A DNA stretch of 64,000 nucleotides from Epinephelus fuscoguttatus. Taxonomy: Eukaryota; Chordata; Actinopteri; Perciformes; Serranidae. The stretch lies in contig NC_064759.1 in assembly GCF_011397635.1 (NCBI RefSeq), positions 23,770,428-23,834,427 of the forward strand. Direction: 5' to 3'. This document shows positions 11,149 through 22,948 of this stretch, in pieces. Positions within the stretch are counted from its first letter, which is position 1. Every line of letters begins with the position of its first letter. The notes under the pieces are model-generated. The model had not been told where the DNA came from and did not search any database. It saw nothing but the letters and a program-made list of their open reading frames with translations. The translations under genes were made by a program, and so were the position numbers.

Positions 11149-12741
11149 GTGGTGAGACAGACAGAAACAGGGTTTGAGAAAGTCCTCACGGAAAGGGTGA
11201 CAGGGAAAGAGTCCTCACAGTTGGCTGAGCTCCAGGCAATGATTGCAGCATTAGAATGGTCAGAAGGGAAGAGAGTGAACATCTACACAGACTCTGCATA
11301 TGTTGTAGGAGCAATCCATGTGGAGATGACACAGTGGATCAGATCGGGTTTTCTAACGGCAGCAAAAACCCCCATTAAACACGAAAAAGATATGAAGAGG
11401 CTACAGGAGGCTCTGATGAAGCCAGCACAGGTAGCAGTCATTAAGTGTAAGGGCCATGATAAAACAGGGACAGCTATCGCTAGGGGAAATGAGGCTGCAG
11501 ACATGGCAGCCAAGAGAAAGGCAGGATATAGTCCACAGTATATCATGCTACAAACAGAGAAAACAGTACATGATCTCCTGCCACCGTGTAATGTAAATAT
11601 GTTAATAGCAGAGCAGCAGAAAGCTTCTCCACAGGAGCTTACAATCTGGAAAGAGAGAGGAGCAGTGAGAACAGAGGGTGTGTGGAGGTCTCCGGACGGA
11701 AGACCAGTGTTACCCCCAGGGCTGATGAGATCAGTCCTCCAGGAGGCTCACGGGGTGGCTCATTGTGGAAAGGTGCAAATGGTGCGAGGTCTCACTCATT
11801 GGTGGCACCCTTTTCTGCCAGCCATGATTGAGAATCACATCAGAGAATGTAAAATATGTACAGAATATAATGTCAGACCCACAGTGAAACCACACCAAGG
11901 GAAATTTCCTCTCCCCAAACTCCCAGGTCAAGAGGTCATTATTGACTACACAGATATGATAGAGAGAGTGGGAGGGCACAGGTATCTTCTGGTGGCGGTG
12001 GATGCATACACCGGCTGGCCAGAAGCCATACCTGCCAAATCAGAGGATGCAAAAACAGTAATCAAATTTCTGATAAATCAATATATCCCCAGGCACGGGT
12101 TCCCCAAACGAATCAGATCTGATAACGGAACTCACTTTAAAAACAAAGACCTACAGCAGGTAGAGAAGGCATTGGGGCTAAAACACACATTTGGCACAGT
12201 CTATCATCCTCAGTCACAGGGCAAGGTGGAAAGGATGAACCAGTCTATTAAGGGAAAAATAGGCAAAATCTGTGCTCAGACTAAAATGAGCTGGGTAGAT
12301 GCTCTACCCCTAGCTCTAATGTCAATCAGGAGCTCGGTGAACGCATTGACAGGGTTCACGCCATATGAACTAAAAACAGGACACCAGTTCCCGGGACCGG
12401 GAGCTGGGATCCAAACTACAGAAGAAATAGAAAGCCCTATGCAATACAAACCATATTATGACCAACTAACAGCATTGGTGTCAGCTTTCTCCAAACAGGT
12501 GACCACAGCTCGGGAGGGAGCAGAAGGGAAAGACCCCCCAACATCAGAGTGGGTCCTACTCAAGGTGATCAAACGAAAGTGGTCAGAGCCTAGGTGGACT
12601 GGTCCCTACAAAGTCGTGGAACGGACGTCCCACGCCGTCAAACTACAGGGAAAAGGTGACACATGGTATCACTGGAGTCAGTGTGCAGTGGCAGAGACAC
12701 CTGCCCGAACACTGGAGGACATAAGAGACACTAAAGCTTAA
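11149..12741 (+). CDS. pol: Retroviral RNase H and integrase
   Basis: This is the longest intact retroviral ORF, 530 codons. The first 125 residues hold RNase H motifs (SSQLAELQAM, YTDSAYVV and GNEAADMAA). The integrase follows, with a zinc-binding HHCC motif (HGVAHC... and CKIC), the catalytic Asp residues in IIDYTDM and IRSDNGTHF, and the catalytic Glu in QGKVERMNQS. The C-terminal WTGPYKVV is a GPY/F module as in gamma- and epsilonretroviruses and some chromovirus elements. Integrase inserts viral DNA into the chromosome. The Met shown is only the first in the open frame, since the protein would normally be part of Gag-Pol. Confidence 0.9.
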   Translation: MVRQTETGFEKVLTERVTGKESSQLAELQAMIAALEWSEGKRVNIYTDSAYVVGAIHVEMTQWIRSGFLTAAKTPIKHEKDMKRLQEALMKPAQVAVIKCKGHDKTGTAIARGNEAADMAAKRKAGYSPQYIMLQTEKTVHDLLPPCNVNMLIAEQQKASPQELTIWKERGAVRTEGVWRSPDGRPVLPPGLMRSVLQEAHGVAHCGKVQMVRGLTHWWHPFLPAMIENHIRECKICTEYNVRPTVKPHQGKFPLPKLPGQEVIIDYTDMIERVGGHRYLLVAVDAYTGWPEAIPAKSEDAKTVIKFLINQYIPRHGFPKRIRSDNGTHFKNKDLQQVEKALGLKHTFGTVYHPQSQGKVERMNQSIKGKIGKICAQTKMSWVDALPLALMSIRSSVNALTGFTPYELKTGHQFPGPGAGIQTTEEIESPMQYKPYYDQLTALVSAFSKQVTTAREGAEGKDPPTSEWVLLKVIKRKWSEPRWTGPYKVVERTSHAVKLQGKGDTWYHWSQCAVAETPARTLEDIRDTKA

Positions 12742-12975
12742 AAAAAGAAAAAACACGCACAGCTTACTCACACCGACATTTATTCATTTAGCTTAGCATA
12801 AGTGCGGAAGAGATATCCTGTGATCAATGTGAAGGTTTGAAGCTCCTCTGAAGCAACACTTTGCCCAGAGTACGTTTGAGTAATATAAAGCCAGGATACA
12901 AGAAAGACTCGCTTGCAGAACATTTACACTCCATATTTACTCTTATATTTTACACGTTTATATTTACCTTTTTGC

Positions 12976-13000
12976 AAAAAAAAAAAAAAAAAAAAAAAAA
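12976..13000 (+). repeat. Run of 25 A immediately before the env start codon
   Basis: A homopolymer of 25 adenines runs into the env ATG; the last A of the run is the first base of that codon (13000-13002). Confidence 0.9.
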
Positions 13001-14935
13001 TGAAATTATTAGTAGAATTATTAGGATTAGAACCACGCCACCATAAGTGGTTTGTGTTGGGAGTTGTTGTGTTAACCTGTGTTATTGTTTTACCTCTGTT
13101 GTATTATGAGTCTTCCCTCAGAGACAAAGCCGTAGAACCACCACGAAACCGAACCAGGAGAGACACCCCAGGGAGTGGAACGTCAGACTCCTGCATAGCT
13201 AAGTATGGTGGAGTAGAATTGACATACATCATAGGGCAAAGTACAGGGTTCCAGTTTGACTTGTGCTCCGTAATAAACTGTAAAGGAAAGGATCCAAATT
13301 GGAGGGGGTATGACGTGTACTTATGCGGATTCTCATGGGGAGGGCCCACACACAATCCGTGGTGTGGAAGATGGAGAGATGTGATGACGTATTCTGGGCT
13401 TTGGGACCCACCACCATATAGGGTAGGAGGACAGGACATTGGGAAAAAGATAAAGATACAGAGGCAGCAGCTTCAGCCTCTTCCAGGCTCCCATAAGCAG
13501 AATCCGATATTGCTAAGTGTGTATAATCTCACAACAAACCCATGGTCAAACTCAATTAGGCACCGCACCAAATGTGGAGATCGCACCAACACCACAATGT
13601 ATTTGGTGTTGGGAGTAGACCACAGTGGCACCGATACCATGGGACTAATTAAACTAACCTTATTGAATCCTCCCCTACTAATACCACCGGATCCCCAAGT
13701 AATGGAACCAAGGCGCCTGCACCTCCACAGAACACAGGCGGGATAAACATTGACTACTCTAAATTGACCCGCAGTGACGTAGTCAGATTGGCCACAGGCT
13801 ACGGAGACAATAACCTATGGTTAGACTGGGTGACGGCGACAGCAGAATCCATGAACATGTCCAATTGTGTCGTATGTTCATCCGCCAGACCTACGCTGTT
13901 CACCACACCAGCCCCTTTGTATCCTGACACAGACCCTATTGGTTTCAACTGCATGATAAATATGACCATGTATCCTGATCCTGCTAATTGTACCACTCTG
14001 AGTTCTCTGTTTCCACACATAAAGAATCACACCATCCCACCAACGTTTAGTCCCAGAATCGCCAATTACACTTGTTTCCATAGGAACCTCTCCACCGGGT
14101 AGTAACTGATATGGGACAGATGCAAGCTGACTGGTGCCAGAGAACATTGAATGTGAGTACGTGGCAGAACGCCAGCAGCATGGTTCAGGCTAGAGGACCT
14201 GTTCTGGTACTGTGGAGATAAAACCCTCCACTTGTCCCTGCCATCCTCCTGGGTTGGTACGTGTGCACTGGTCCGACTGGCTGTACCCCTGATCTTGTTG
14301 GGGATGAGGATACCCAGACCAACTCAGGTAGACAGAAAAGAAATGCATTTGATATGAGCCAGGAACAACCACGTATATGGATGCCATAGGTGTTCCTCGC
14401 GGGTCCCAGACCAGTACAAATTGGCTGACCAAGTGGCTGCTGGTTTTGAAAACATACCCATATTAGCTGCACTGTTTCCCATCACCCCTAACAAAAATGT
14501 GGACAGAATTAATTATGTGCATTACAATGTTCTTAGACTGGCCAACAGCACTAGGGACGCGGTTGGAGGACTCTCTGAACAACTGGCAGCTACCTCCCTG
14601 ATGACAGTACAGAACATTCGTTAGACATGCTTTTGGCGGAGAAAGGGGGTGTCTGCTCTATGTTCCAGGGCCTCTGCTGCACCTTCATCCCAAACAACAC
14701 AGCTCCAGACGGGTCAGTAACTAAGGCGCTAGAAGGGCTGGGCACGCTCTCTGAGGAAATGCATGAACACTCAGGCATTGATAAACCCCTGGGTGGTATC
14801 TTCGAGAAGTGGTTCGGTAAGTGGAAAGATTTAGTGGTATCGGTATTCTTGTCTCTGGTGGGAATGCTCGGTGTTAGCATTATGTGGTTGTTGTTGTATC
14901 CCATGTATCCGGTCCTCTCTGTGAAAGAATCATAG
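13000..14935 (+). pseudogene. env: Retroviral envelope (SU and TM), disrupted
   Basis: The likely start is the ATG at 13000, followed by a hydrophobic signal/anchor stretch. Open segments are 13000-13746, 13764-14102, about 14105-14430 in mixed frames, 14421-14624 and 14627-14935. Visible features are a CVVC (CXXC) motif in SU, several N-glycosylation sequons, a furin-like RQKR site near 14332, and in TM a CX6CC motif (near 14650-14680) preceded by an immunosuppressive-domain-like helix, then a C-terminal membrane span. CXXC with CX6CC is the arrangement of gammaretroviral envelopes whose subunits are disulfide-linked. Stops and frame changes interrupt the gene, including one just before the CX6CC motif. 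Confidence 0.85.
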
Positions 14936-15068
14936 TGACAGCTGTGGAGAGAAAACATCCACAGCCCCACCATATCAGATGACTCAAATGGAGACGGCCA
15001 CCCTGTTAGGAGAGCAGCCAACTGATTCAGATTCTGACTCAGCCTCAGGAGAAGAAAATGTGTAAGTG

Positions 15069-15224
15069 GTCTCATGAGTATGAGACAAAAAGGGGGAGTT
15101 ATAACTTTTTTTTTAAAAAGAAACAAAAAGTGCAGTAATCACAAGACCTAAAAAGGGGGACCTGGATACGTTGGGACTGAAAAAAAGAAAAGTGGCCTCA
15201 GTCCTATGAGGCCAAAAGGGGGAC
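15069..15224 (+). other. Polypurine tracts with hairpins before the 3' LTR
   Basis: The tract AAAAGGGGGAC directly abuts the 3' LTR (15214-15224) and should prime plus-strand synthesis. Near-copies lie at 15087-15097 and about 15152-15162. The first and last tracts are each preceded directly by a perfect 7-bp hairpin: GTCTCAT/ATGAGAC at 15069-15086 and GGCCTCA/TGAGGCC at 15194-15213. Confidence 0.8.
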
Positions 15225-15882
15225 TGTTGGGAATAGAATGATTTTATGCATTTTACTATCAGTTGTGTTTCACTATATAAGTTTTAGATGTGTGAACAAT
15301 GAGAATACTAAGATGATTTCAGCTGATCTGAATGTGTTTGCTTTGCAGAAGCGGAGAAGTACAGGAGAGGAAGAGACATGAAATCTGAGGAGCACATACC
15401 GCAATGCTTAGATAATTAGTTTCATATATGGTAAAAATAATAGAAAGTGATGTACAGATAGTAAGGTACAGCACGTGTAGGGAGTTGTGTTGTTCTCTTG
15501 TCTTTCAAAACAGGAACCACGCCCCCACTGTCAGCGGGAAGGAGTCAGATTAACACGAGGCAGGGGCGTGGTGTGGTGAAGGAGGAAGTGGAACTGCCAA
15601 TGAGAAGAGGACAACGCCTTGCGTGCACAATGACACTCTGTTACGCTCAAATATACTGGGTCAGGGAAAGGACAGGAGGTCAGACTTCGTGAACTGACAC
15701 ACCTTTGTTGTTCGTCAGGGACTTGAAGTTGAGACCCAGAGCTCTGTAATTTTATTCCTTTACTGCTTAATAAACTACATTAACTGAGACCGAATATCTT
15801 CTCCTATTGCTTCATTAAAGAACATGCAGGACTGAGCTCACACATAGCACATTGGAGAGTAGGATGAGCCCCCAGTCCATCA
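15225..15882 (+). repeat. 3' LTR of the endogenous retrovirus
   Basis: 658 bp, starting TGTTGGGAATAG after the polypurine tract and ending CCATCA before the TTAG duplication. It differs from the 5' LTR by one extra base noticed near 15710. AATAAA is at 15769-15774. Confidence 0.95.
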
Positions 15883-15886
15883 TTAG

Positions 15887-16834
15887 TCAATTAGGATCCT
15901 TTGTCGTGGCGGACACACGGATAACCTGATTCAACAACGTCCTGTATACACATAAAAACATGAAAGTGTTCTTGATATTAAAATGGCAAATATATTCCTC
16001 TGTTATAATTTCCCGCCAATAATAATAATAATAATAGTGATAACATGATAGTTTGGCTGTGTTTGATATATTCAGTAGATTTACTTTTTTACGACACTAT
16101 TTGACAACTCTACAACTGGAACAATTACAGTCCCAAAAATGCGGTTTCTAGAGAACTTGCTAAAATATCTGAAATTAACCATCATCCTCACTTTTTCTTA
16201 ACATATTTCATCTAGGTGTAGGGTAATTACTAGTTCGGCTTTACTAGATATTAGATATATTCAGCAGATATATCTTTTTACAACCCTGCTACGTTAGTTA
16301 GCAAACATTAGCTTACCTGTCCAGAAGGAAAGCGGCAACCTCTGCGTAGCTTTTTAGCCCTTTTTCTGCCTTCAGCTGACACCAACAATCAAAAGCTGAA
16401 CCAATGCTGATTCTGGTTTTGCTTCTCCATTGGTCGGCTAGAATTTGTGACGGATAGCGCTGGGACAACGCGATACCTCTGCAGCTATTACAATCTGCCA
16501 ACCCTGAGTGACACACTGATTTAGGTATTAATACAATATCATTTTGAAGAAAGAAGTAAACTAAACACATGGAGCTCTTGTTAGGATTACACAAAATGGA
16601 GGCTGACAGAGATGTTCCTTCCATGTGCCAATTATGTCTTTGGATTATACAGGGCTTTTAATTATGTGTATAACTGTGTGTATACTTTTGCTCAAATTCA
16701 AAACAACAACAAAACTCAACAGCTCTAGTTCTTGTATAGCAAAATAAATTCTTCCAAAAACCTTGATATGGATGTTTATTGGTGTTAATATTAACCCCAG
16801 ACCTGTAAGAGTGAAGTAAAGTTTCTATAAAGAT
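15887..16834. other. Unassigned intergenic DNA after the retrovirus
   Basis: About 950 bp, AT-rich, with a short (AAT)n run near 16018-16035. No gene or transposon end was recognised. It is probably older intergenic sequence or an undiagnosed repeat. Confidence 0.4.
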
Positions 16835-17126
16835 TTAAAGGAGTCATCAACCGGAAATCACAAGTTTCCCTGTTAATACGTGTATATTGGAGGTGGACCT
16901 CAGTTGAAACTTGCCTGAAATTTTGGAGGATGGAAATGGCTCCATTTTTTCGTTTGGCCTCTTTGTTCAAACCACAAGGGTGCGCACTCAAAAAAAAGTG
17001 AGATTTTGGGTGTGCTCCTATGGTTACGTAACCATAGGAGGCTATTTGCATAAGCCCGACCTCTCTACCACCCCACCCCACCCACCACCTGAATCAGCCT
17101 GCACCTGCCGCCATTACCGACAAAAA

Positions 17127-20100
17127 ATGGCTAAACGATGCTCCCATGTTAATTGCTCCGTTGTTGGTTGCCAGAATGAACACAAAAGTATTTTCAGCAT
17201 CGGCGGACCAAGCAACAAAGGAACAGTGGATAAAAGGGTCAATTCCTACGATTCGAGACTTACCAGCAGTGCAATTGGTAAGTCTCGCTGCTTTGTGTAA
17301 CAGTTAACGGTATGTTTTACTGTGTACTTGACCCTGAAATGACGGTAGACAGCAGCTAACTGCTAATTGGGCTAACGCTAGATGCTAACGTTATTCACAA
17401 GGGACTAGTATAACCTGTGGATCTCATATGATTTAGAAATGACCCCCACGTCTTTCGTTTTATATCTCTGGGGTGTGTTGTACTGTGGTATGGATGTTTG
17501 TAAATGGAGACCATGACGGGGGACCCCTGCGGAGACCCAGGTTCTCCGGCAGTATGCAGACACCGAGCTGCTGCTACTCAGTTATCTAGCAGCTAGCAGC
17601 AGCACCTCGGTGTGCAGCGCGGTGTCTGGGCACCTCGGTGAAGCTCGGTGCTCAGACACCGAGCTGCTGTAGCCGCTAGATAACTGAGTAGCAGCAGCTC
17701 GGTGTTAGCGTAGATAACGAAGTTATCTAGCGGCTAGCAGCAGCTCAGTGTCTGCATACTGCCAGTAGCGTTGGGGCCGACATCGGGCCACAGAGCGTCA
17801 CGCTGCCCAGTTTTGGTTTTTGAGGGACTTAGAGCCAGCTGAGCTGCTACCAAAACAAGGCGAGTGACTGTGTGTTGACCAATAGTTTTGAGTCACCGTA
17901 AGAAACTAACGTTATCCGGGTGGATTTTGTGAAGAGCATTCACGTTTTACTGCCTCATCACTACAATTTCCTTACTGTTTACATGCGTTTGCGTTTGGAT
18001 TTTATTACTGAAAAAATACCAGGACGCAAACTTTTATTTTCTCTGACGTTTTCACATCATAAACCATGAACATCAATATTAAAACTCGAGTCTTACATGA
18101 GACTCATGCAGGCTGTCTGCTGAGTGTGAAATCAAGCTCTGCAGCTTGATTTCACTGTAACGCTAACTGTTTTAACTGGGCAGAGATGAGCCTCCTGAAA
18201 GAGGCAGAAACAGGGGAACTACCAGCATTTTGGAGGCTATAATGTACATATTTTCAGAGTTTGTTGTGATTACAATGTGTTAACACACTGACCGATGTCA
18301 CATCCAATGTCATGGGTTTTAACGTTTTAGATTCCAGCTGCAGCTATTCACACTTAGGATTTCTTATTTAATTGCTGTATATTATAAGGTCTTTTGGTAC
18401 CCTTTTGGTCCTCAAACGCAATATGTTACTTCTAATGAATCGTTTCAGATTTTTTTATGGTATATTTCTTTGCTTTTAACATTTCTATTTCCTGTTATTA
18501 GGCTAGCACATCTCATGCAGTGCCCAGCACCAGCACTGTCTAAATACCACAAAAGGGTGACGTTGGCTGCCAGACAGACTCTCCAATGCAGGCATCGACT
18601 GGCACACAGCTGTCATTTAAAACTTTGCAGCCTCACTTCCCGAAGTACAGGTTTGTGGTCTGGGATATGATTTTGCTTATAGAAAATAAAAATGTAATCT
18701 AACGCATATTTTAATATTCATATAAGAAGCAAATATTCAGTTCACTTTTATTGCACACTGTGATTTCAATATCTGTTTCTGTGCGTAAAAGGTACACAGA
18801 CAACAACAGTCAAGACAACCACAGATGTTGGAGTCGGCACGTCCACTGTTCCTGTGTTCCCTGACCTTCCTTGGTCCTCCACACCAACCAAGACATCACT
18901 GAAGAGGCCTCGTCTCCATCTGGTAGAGGAGGAAGATGAGGACAGCTCTGTGAAGGCCAGCTCATCTTTTGTGGCTCCAGAACCACAAGACTCCACATAT
19001 AACCCGGAAGACTCAGTTACTGTGTTAAGTCAATGGATAAGTCATAAGTTACTCTGTTTTAGGTAAACTTAAATTGTATTTTTTAATAGTTGAAATTTTG
19101 CTCAGCCATTCTCTGCATTTTTGAACTAGGCACACAACATTCACACAATTTTACTTTCAGAGCCTTATGTGACTGTTGATGTTTTATTTTCTACTACTTC
19201 ATATTTAATTGGAGATATAAGCATTTGCTTGACAATTAATTATGGTTGAAAAATAAGTAATGATTCAGCGTAATTTAACATTAAAGTAAACTGGTTGCAT
19301 CTCTATTTACACACTCAGCTCTCTCTATAATATGGTGTTCATCATAACATAGTTGACAATTGTCCGTGGCAGAGGTATGGACTCTCCAAGTGCCCCTCTG
19401 GTCTTACTCATTGTACATGCTTGTGACTTTATTTACTCTCTCTCTCAACATAGGGAAGGCTCCAGCCCCACCCATCAAGGCCCTTATCCTTTCACAAAAT
19501 GCGCAAGCTGCTTGTAATTGAATCTTGCCTCATGGAGCTCTTTGAGAAGTGTCCAGTGTGCAGCAGAGTTTGTGATGTCAAGAAGAACATCAGGGGAACA
19601 TTCTTTGCCATTGTCCAGCGATGTCCACATTGTCAGTACTGGAGACAATGGAAGAGTCAGCCTGTGATTGGACACTCCACCCCAGCCGGGAATTTGCAAC
19701 TTTCTGCTGCAATCTACTTCAGTGGTGCTTCGTTTTTCACTGTGCAAAAGGTACTTTCAAATATTTGTTTATGGTTTAATATGTTATTGCTGCTCCAATC
19801 CAGAAGCATGACATGGTATAAAACAAATGTTGATGCTCTTGATTCGCTACCTAAGGTGGAGTGGGTTACTTGCCAAGCCCAGCACAGCAGTCCAGTTGAA
19901 TTAGATAGGATGAAGAGGCCTGCATACAATTTAGACTAAGGACAGGAAATTGATCTACAAATGCCATTTTCCGACAATATATATTGTGAATCAAGATAAC
20001 TCATACAATTTCATTTGTCTTTGCTATCAGGTTTTCAAGGCCATGCAGTTGCAGCTACACACTTACAAACAGTTCAGAATACACTGCTGCAACTTCATTG

Positions 20101-22435
20101 AGCCCGATGTGCTGCATAAATGGAAGACGGATCAGGCAGCCGTTTTGCAGCGGCTCAGCCAAGAGGGGAGTGCCATTCTCGGTGGTGATATGAGGGCTGA
20201 CTCACCAGGTAATTTTCAAATCACAGATTTTCATGTTACAATTAAATGTTACCACATAAATGCCCACTTAGCCCAAAATAATAGAAATTATCTTTTTGAG
20301 AATGAAACCTCTGAGTCAAGTCACAATTATTTAGAAAGTGCATTTAAAACAATGCAAGTTGACCAAAATGCTGCACATAACAAACAATAAAACACAATAT
20401 ATTGTTAGGTCTCAAACAATAGCAATAACAACAAAATTTGATTGTGAATTTCAATGTGATTTATGTTTTCAGGACACTGTGCAAAGTATGGCAGTTACAT
20501 CATGATGGACTTGAACACCAACAACGTCATTGACATTCAGCTAGTGCAGGTTAGTGACGACATCACAGCACTGTTACACCATGGAAATGTGTTATATTAT
20601 GTTGTATAAAAAATGTCAAAGGCTAAACAAAAAGTTTCAAACTGTAGTTAAGATCCCAATTTTATTTTATTGACTTTCTTTCCTTGCTTCTTTCTGCTTT
20701 CCACATCACACTCTGGCTCACATTTTCCCCTCTTACTTGTCTTCTATATCAGAGCAACGAGGTTGGCGGGAGTACCAACATGGAGAAGGAAGTTCTTAAA
20801 AGGAGCCTTAAACTCATGGAGGAAAGTGGTATCAACTTGGACTGTATTGTGTCTGATAGGCACCCCCAGATCCAGAAATTCCTTACTGATGCCAAAATCA
20901 CCCAGTTCTATGATGTATGGCACTTTGAGAAAGGTAATATTTTCTAGTTATCATTCATGAATTCATAATTATTTAAATCATTGTGACATCTATAAACAAA
21001 CATTTTTGAGATTTACTCAGTCTGGCCATATTTTATGAATTTATTTTGTTTAGAATTTGATGGTGAAACATAGGATAGTGAATTGGGGGGGGTAATGCCC
21101 TAATTATTGTTTATGTATTCATAGGAATGGGCAAGAAACTGAAGGCAATCGCCAAAACCAAGGAGTGTGAAAAAATGGTTGCCCATGATCACAAATCAGA
21201 TCTACTGGATCGCAGCTTCATCTACCTCTGGGCCAGAGCGAATTGCCAAGTGGACTTCGGTTATGAACCACCTCCAAGACATCCACATCCATGATGACCC
21301 CTTGTACCCAAAGTGTGATCATGCCCCACGTGTGTCAAAGGATAAGGAGAAATGGTTGAACGCAGGTGTGTACTCAATCTGTACAATATATTTGCTTATT
21401 GACTTGTACATGTGAACCTAAGTAGACGTTTTTGTGAGTGTTATCAACTTAATTAACGATGACATGGTAAATAAGTTACTAGTAGCCTGGTAGTTCCATA
21501 TGTATTTACTGACTTTTTCTAATTCTCCCTTCAGGAACCCCCGCTCTCTACAAATTCGAGAAGCTGTTCACTGGCAAGAGAGTCCTGAAGGATGTGGCGA
21601 AGCTTAGCCCCCATCACCAAACATCATCGCTCGAGGCTTATCACTCTGTAGTGATCCGTTTTGTTCCCAAAAGTGTGGTGTTTCCGTTTTTGGGAATGCT
21701 GTGCAGGTAAATAAGATAAAAGTGTATCTCAATCTTGATGCAAAAATTTTAAATCCAAGTGTTAAAATTTTTCAAATCAAGGTTCAATAAACTAACAGAA
21801 GTGGCAGTAATTAAATCTGATTTACTTTCTTTTTCTCCCCAAAGACTGTACTCGTCAGCCATGCATTATAACGAGAACGCTGAGCGCCCACAGAAGCAGG
21901 CTGATGGGAAACCCGTCTTCAAGCTTCACTGGCCAAAGGCTAAAGAGGGAACATGCACAGTGAAGCCACTGAAGGAAGATCCAACATTCAGTAAGTTGAC
22001 TTGCATAAATTTTTATTGCACAAAAATAATTTAAATGTTACCATATTTTAAATATAAATAAAAAATGGGGTGGATTTATTTTTTAAATAAAATCCTCATT
22101 TTTATACTTTCCCAGACCTGGAAATTGACAAATTCAAGACTGTTTATGAACCCAGACAAACTAAAATATAAGAAAAAAATGCAAGAGTGACAGCAGATTA
22201 ACTTTTACAAGACATTTGTGTTATTGATGTACTGACATTTCTTTGTTTGTCTACAGACTATGTGGATGAGCTGATGGACCTGGTGTTCGATGTGGTGTTT
22301 GTTGATCCGGCACCTTATGTCAGTCAGCTGAAGCAGATTCCAGTACCTGAACTGCTCTGCTCTCAGTATGACAGGCCAGAGAAGGAGGACGTCGTTGCCC
22401 GCTACGTGTCTCGCTTTAATCGAGGGGTAACCTGA
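17127..22435 (+). pseudogene. THAP-domain DDE transposase gene with introns, broken
   Basis: Probable exons are 17127-17277 (THAP-like CxxxxC start MAKRCSHVNC), about 18500-18650, 18792-about 19030, 19454-19750, 20031-20208, 20473-20549, 20753-20933, 21125-21365, 21535-21706, 21845-21990 and 22257-22435, all with GT-AG junctions. Candidate catalytic residues are the Asp in GGDMRADSPG (exon 5), the Asp in CIVSDRHPQIQKF (exon 7) and the Glu in TSSLEAYHS (exon 9). Breaks seen are a frame slip in the first exon within the THAP finger, an in-frame TAA near 18540, and a one-base slip in the A-run at 21170-21175. Such proteins would bind the element ends and cut them. The frame is otherwise well kept, so inactivation is recent. 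AATAAA lies near 22673. Confidence 0.75.
17548..17763. repeat. Large imperfect palindrome of GCTGCTG/GTTATCTAGC units
   Basis: The segment begins GGCAGTATGCAGACAC and ends with its near-inverted complement. In between, motifs such as CACCGAGCTGCTG and GTTATCTAGC recur in both orientations. It lies in the first intron of the transposase gene. Confidence 0.7.
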
Positions 22436-22948
22436 AGCCTACGTATTGGCCATGTACATCAGGGAATTCTTGCCGGATCCGCAGCACCACAGATGCCGGT
22501 ATTACTACGCGTATTCTATGGCCAAGATGACCCCAGCACCAGCTCACAAAGGACCTGTATGCAAGGTGCCTGTATTCACTGGAGAGAGAGTGCACAAAAA
22601 TGCAATTAGATTTATTTATCTTGTTTGATTTAGAAATAGTAGATTTGCAGTGTTATGCTTTTTTGTATTCTTAATAAAGACACTTTTGTATTGAAGCTTT
22701 GTTGTTTCCTTCACATTTTACATATGAAAGTAACAACGTAGAAACATTTAAATGATACAGTATGTGGGATTATAGTGTATTCTCTAGCTACACCTCAGTT
22801 TTTTTCATAAGCATTTGTCCAAACTGAATGTGGTGAACTTGCTATTTCTAATACTTTTACAAATAACTAGAACACAAATGTATTTTAATTTTTATTATCA
22901 CATTGACATGCACAGTTATCTCATTGGCAATTCATTTTTTAAAAAATT

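Larger units (their letters stand above)
4473..15882 (+). mobile_element. Endogenous retrovirus, full-length provirus with gag-pro-pol-env
   Basis: An 11.4-kb provirus is bounded by two LTRs that start TG and end CA, with a 4-bp target duplication TTAG at 4469-4472 and 15883-15886. Internal order is primer-binding site, long leader, gag, protease, reverse transcriptase, RNase H, integrase, env and polypurine tract. A single CCHC knuckle, an integrase with a C-terminal GPY-like module, and an Env with a CXXC motif and a CX6CC motif point to a gamma- or epsilon-like fish retrovirus. The integrase ORF is open. gag, RT and env carry several frame breaks and stops, so it cannot make a full set of proteins as read. 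It lies in the intergenic region between the two C4 genes, in the same orientation. Confidence 0.95.

Noticed and set aside
14590..15126. 178-codon antisense ORF over env TM
   Set aside because: It is the mirror of the coding TM region, with no motif of its own.
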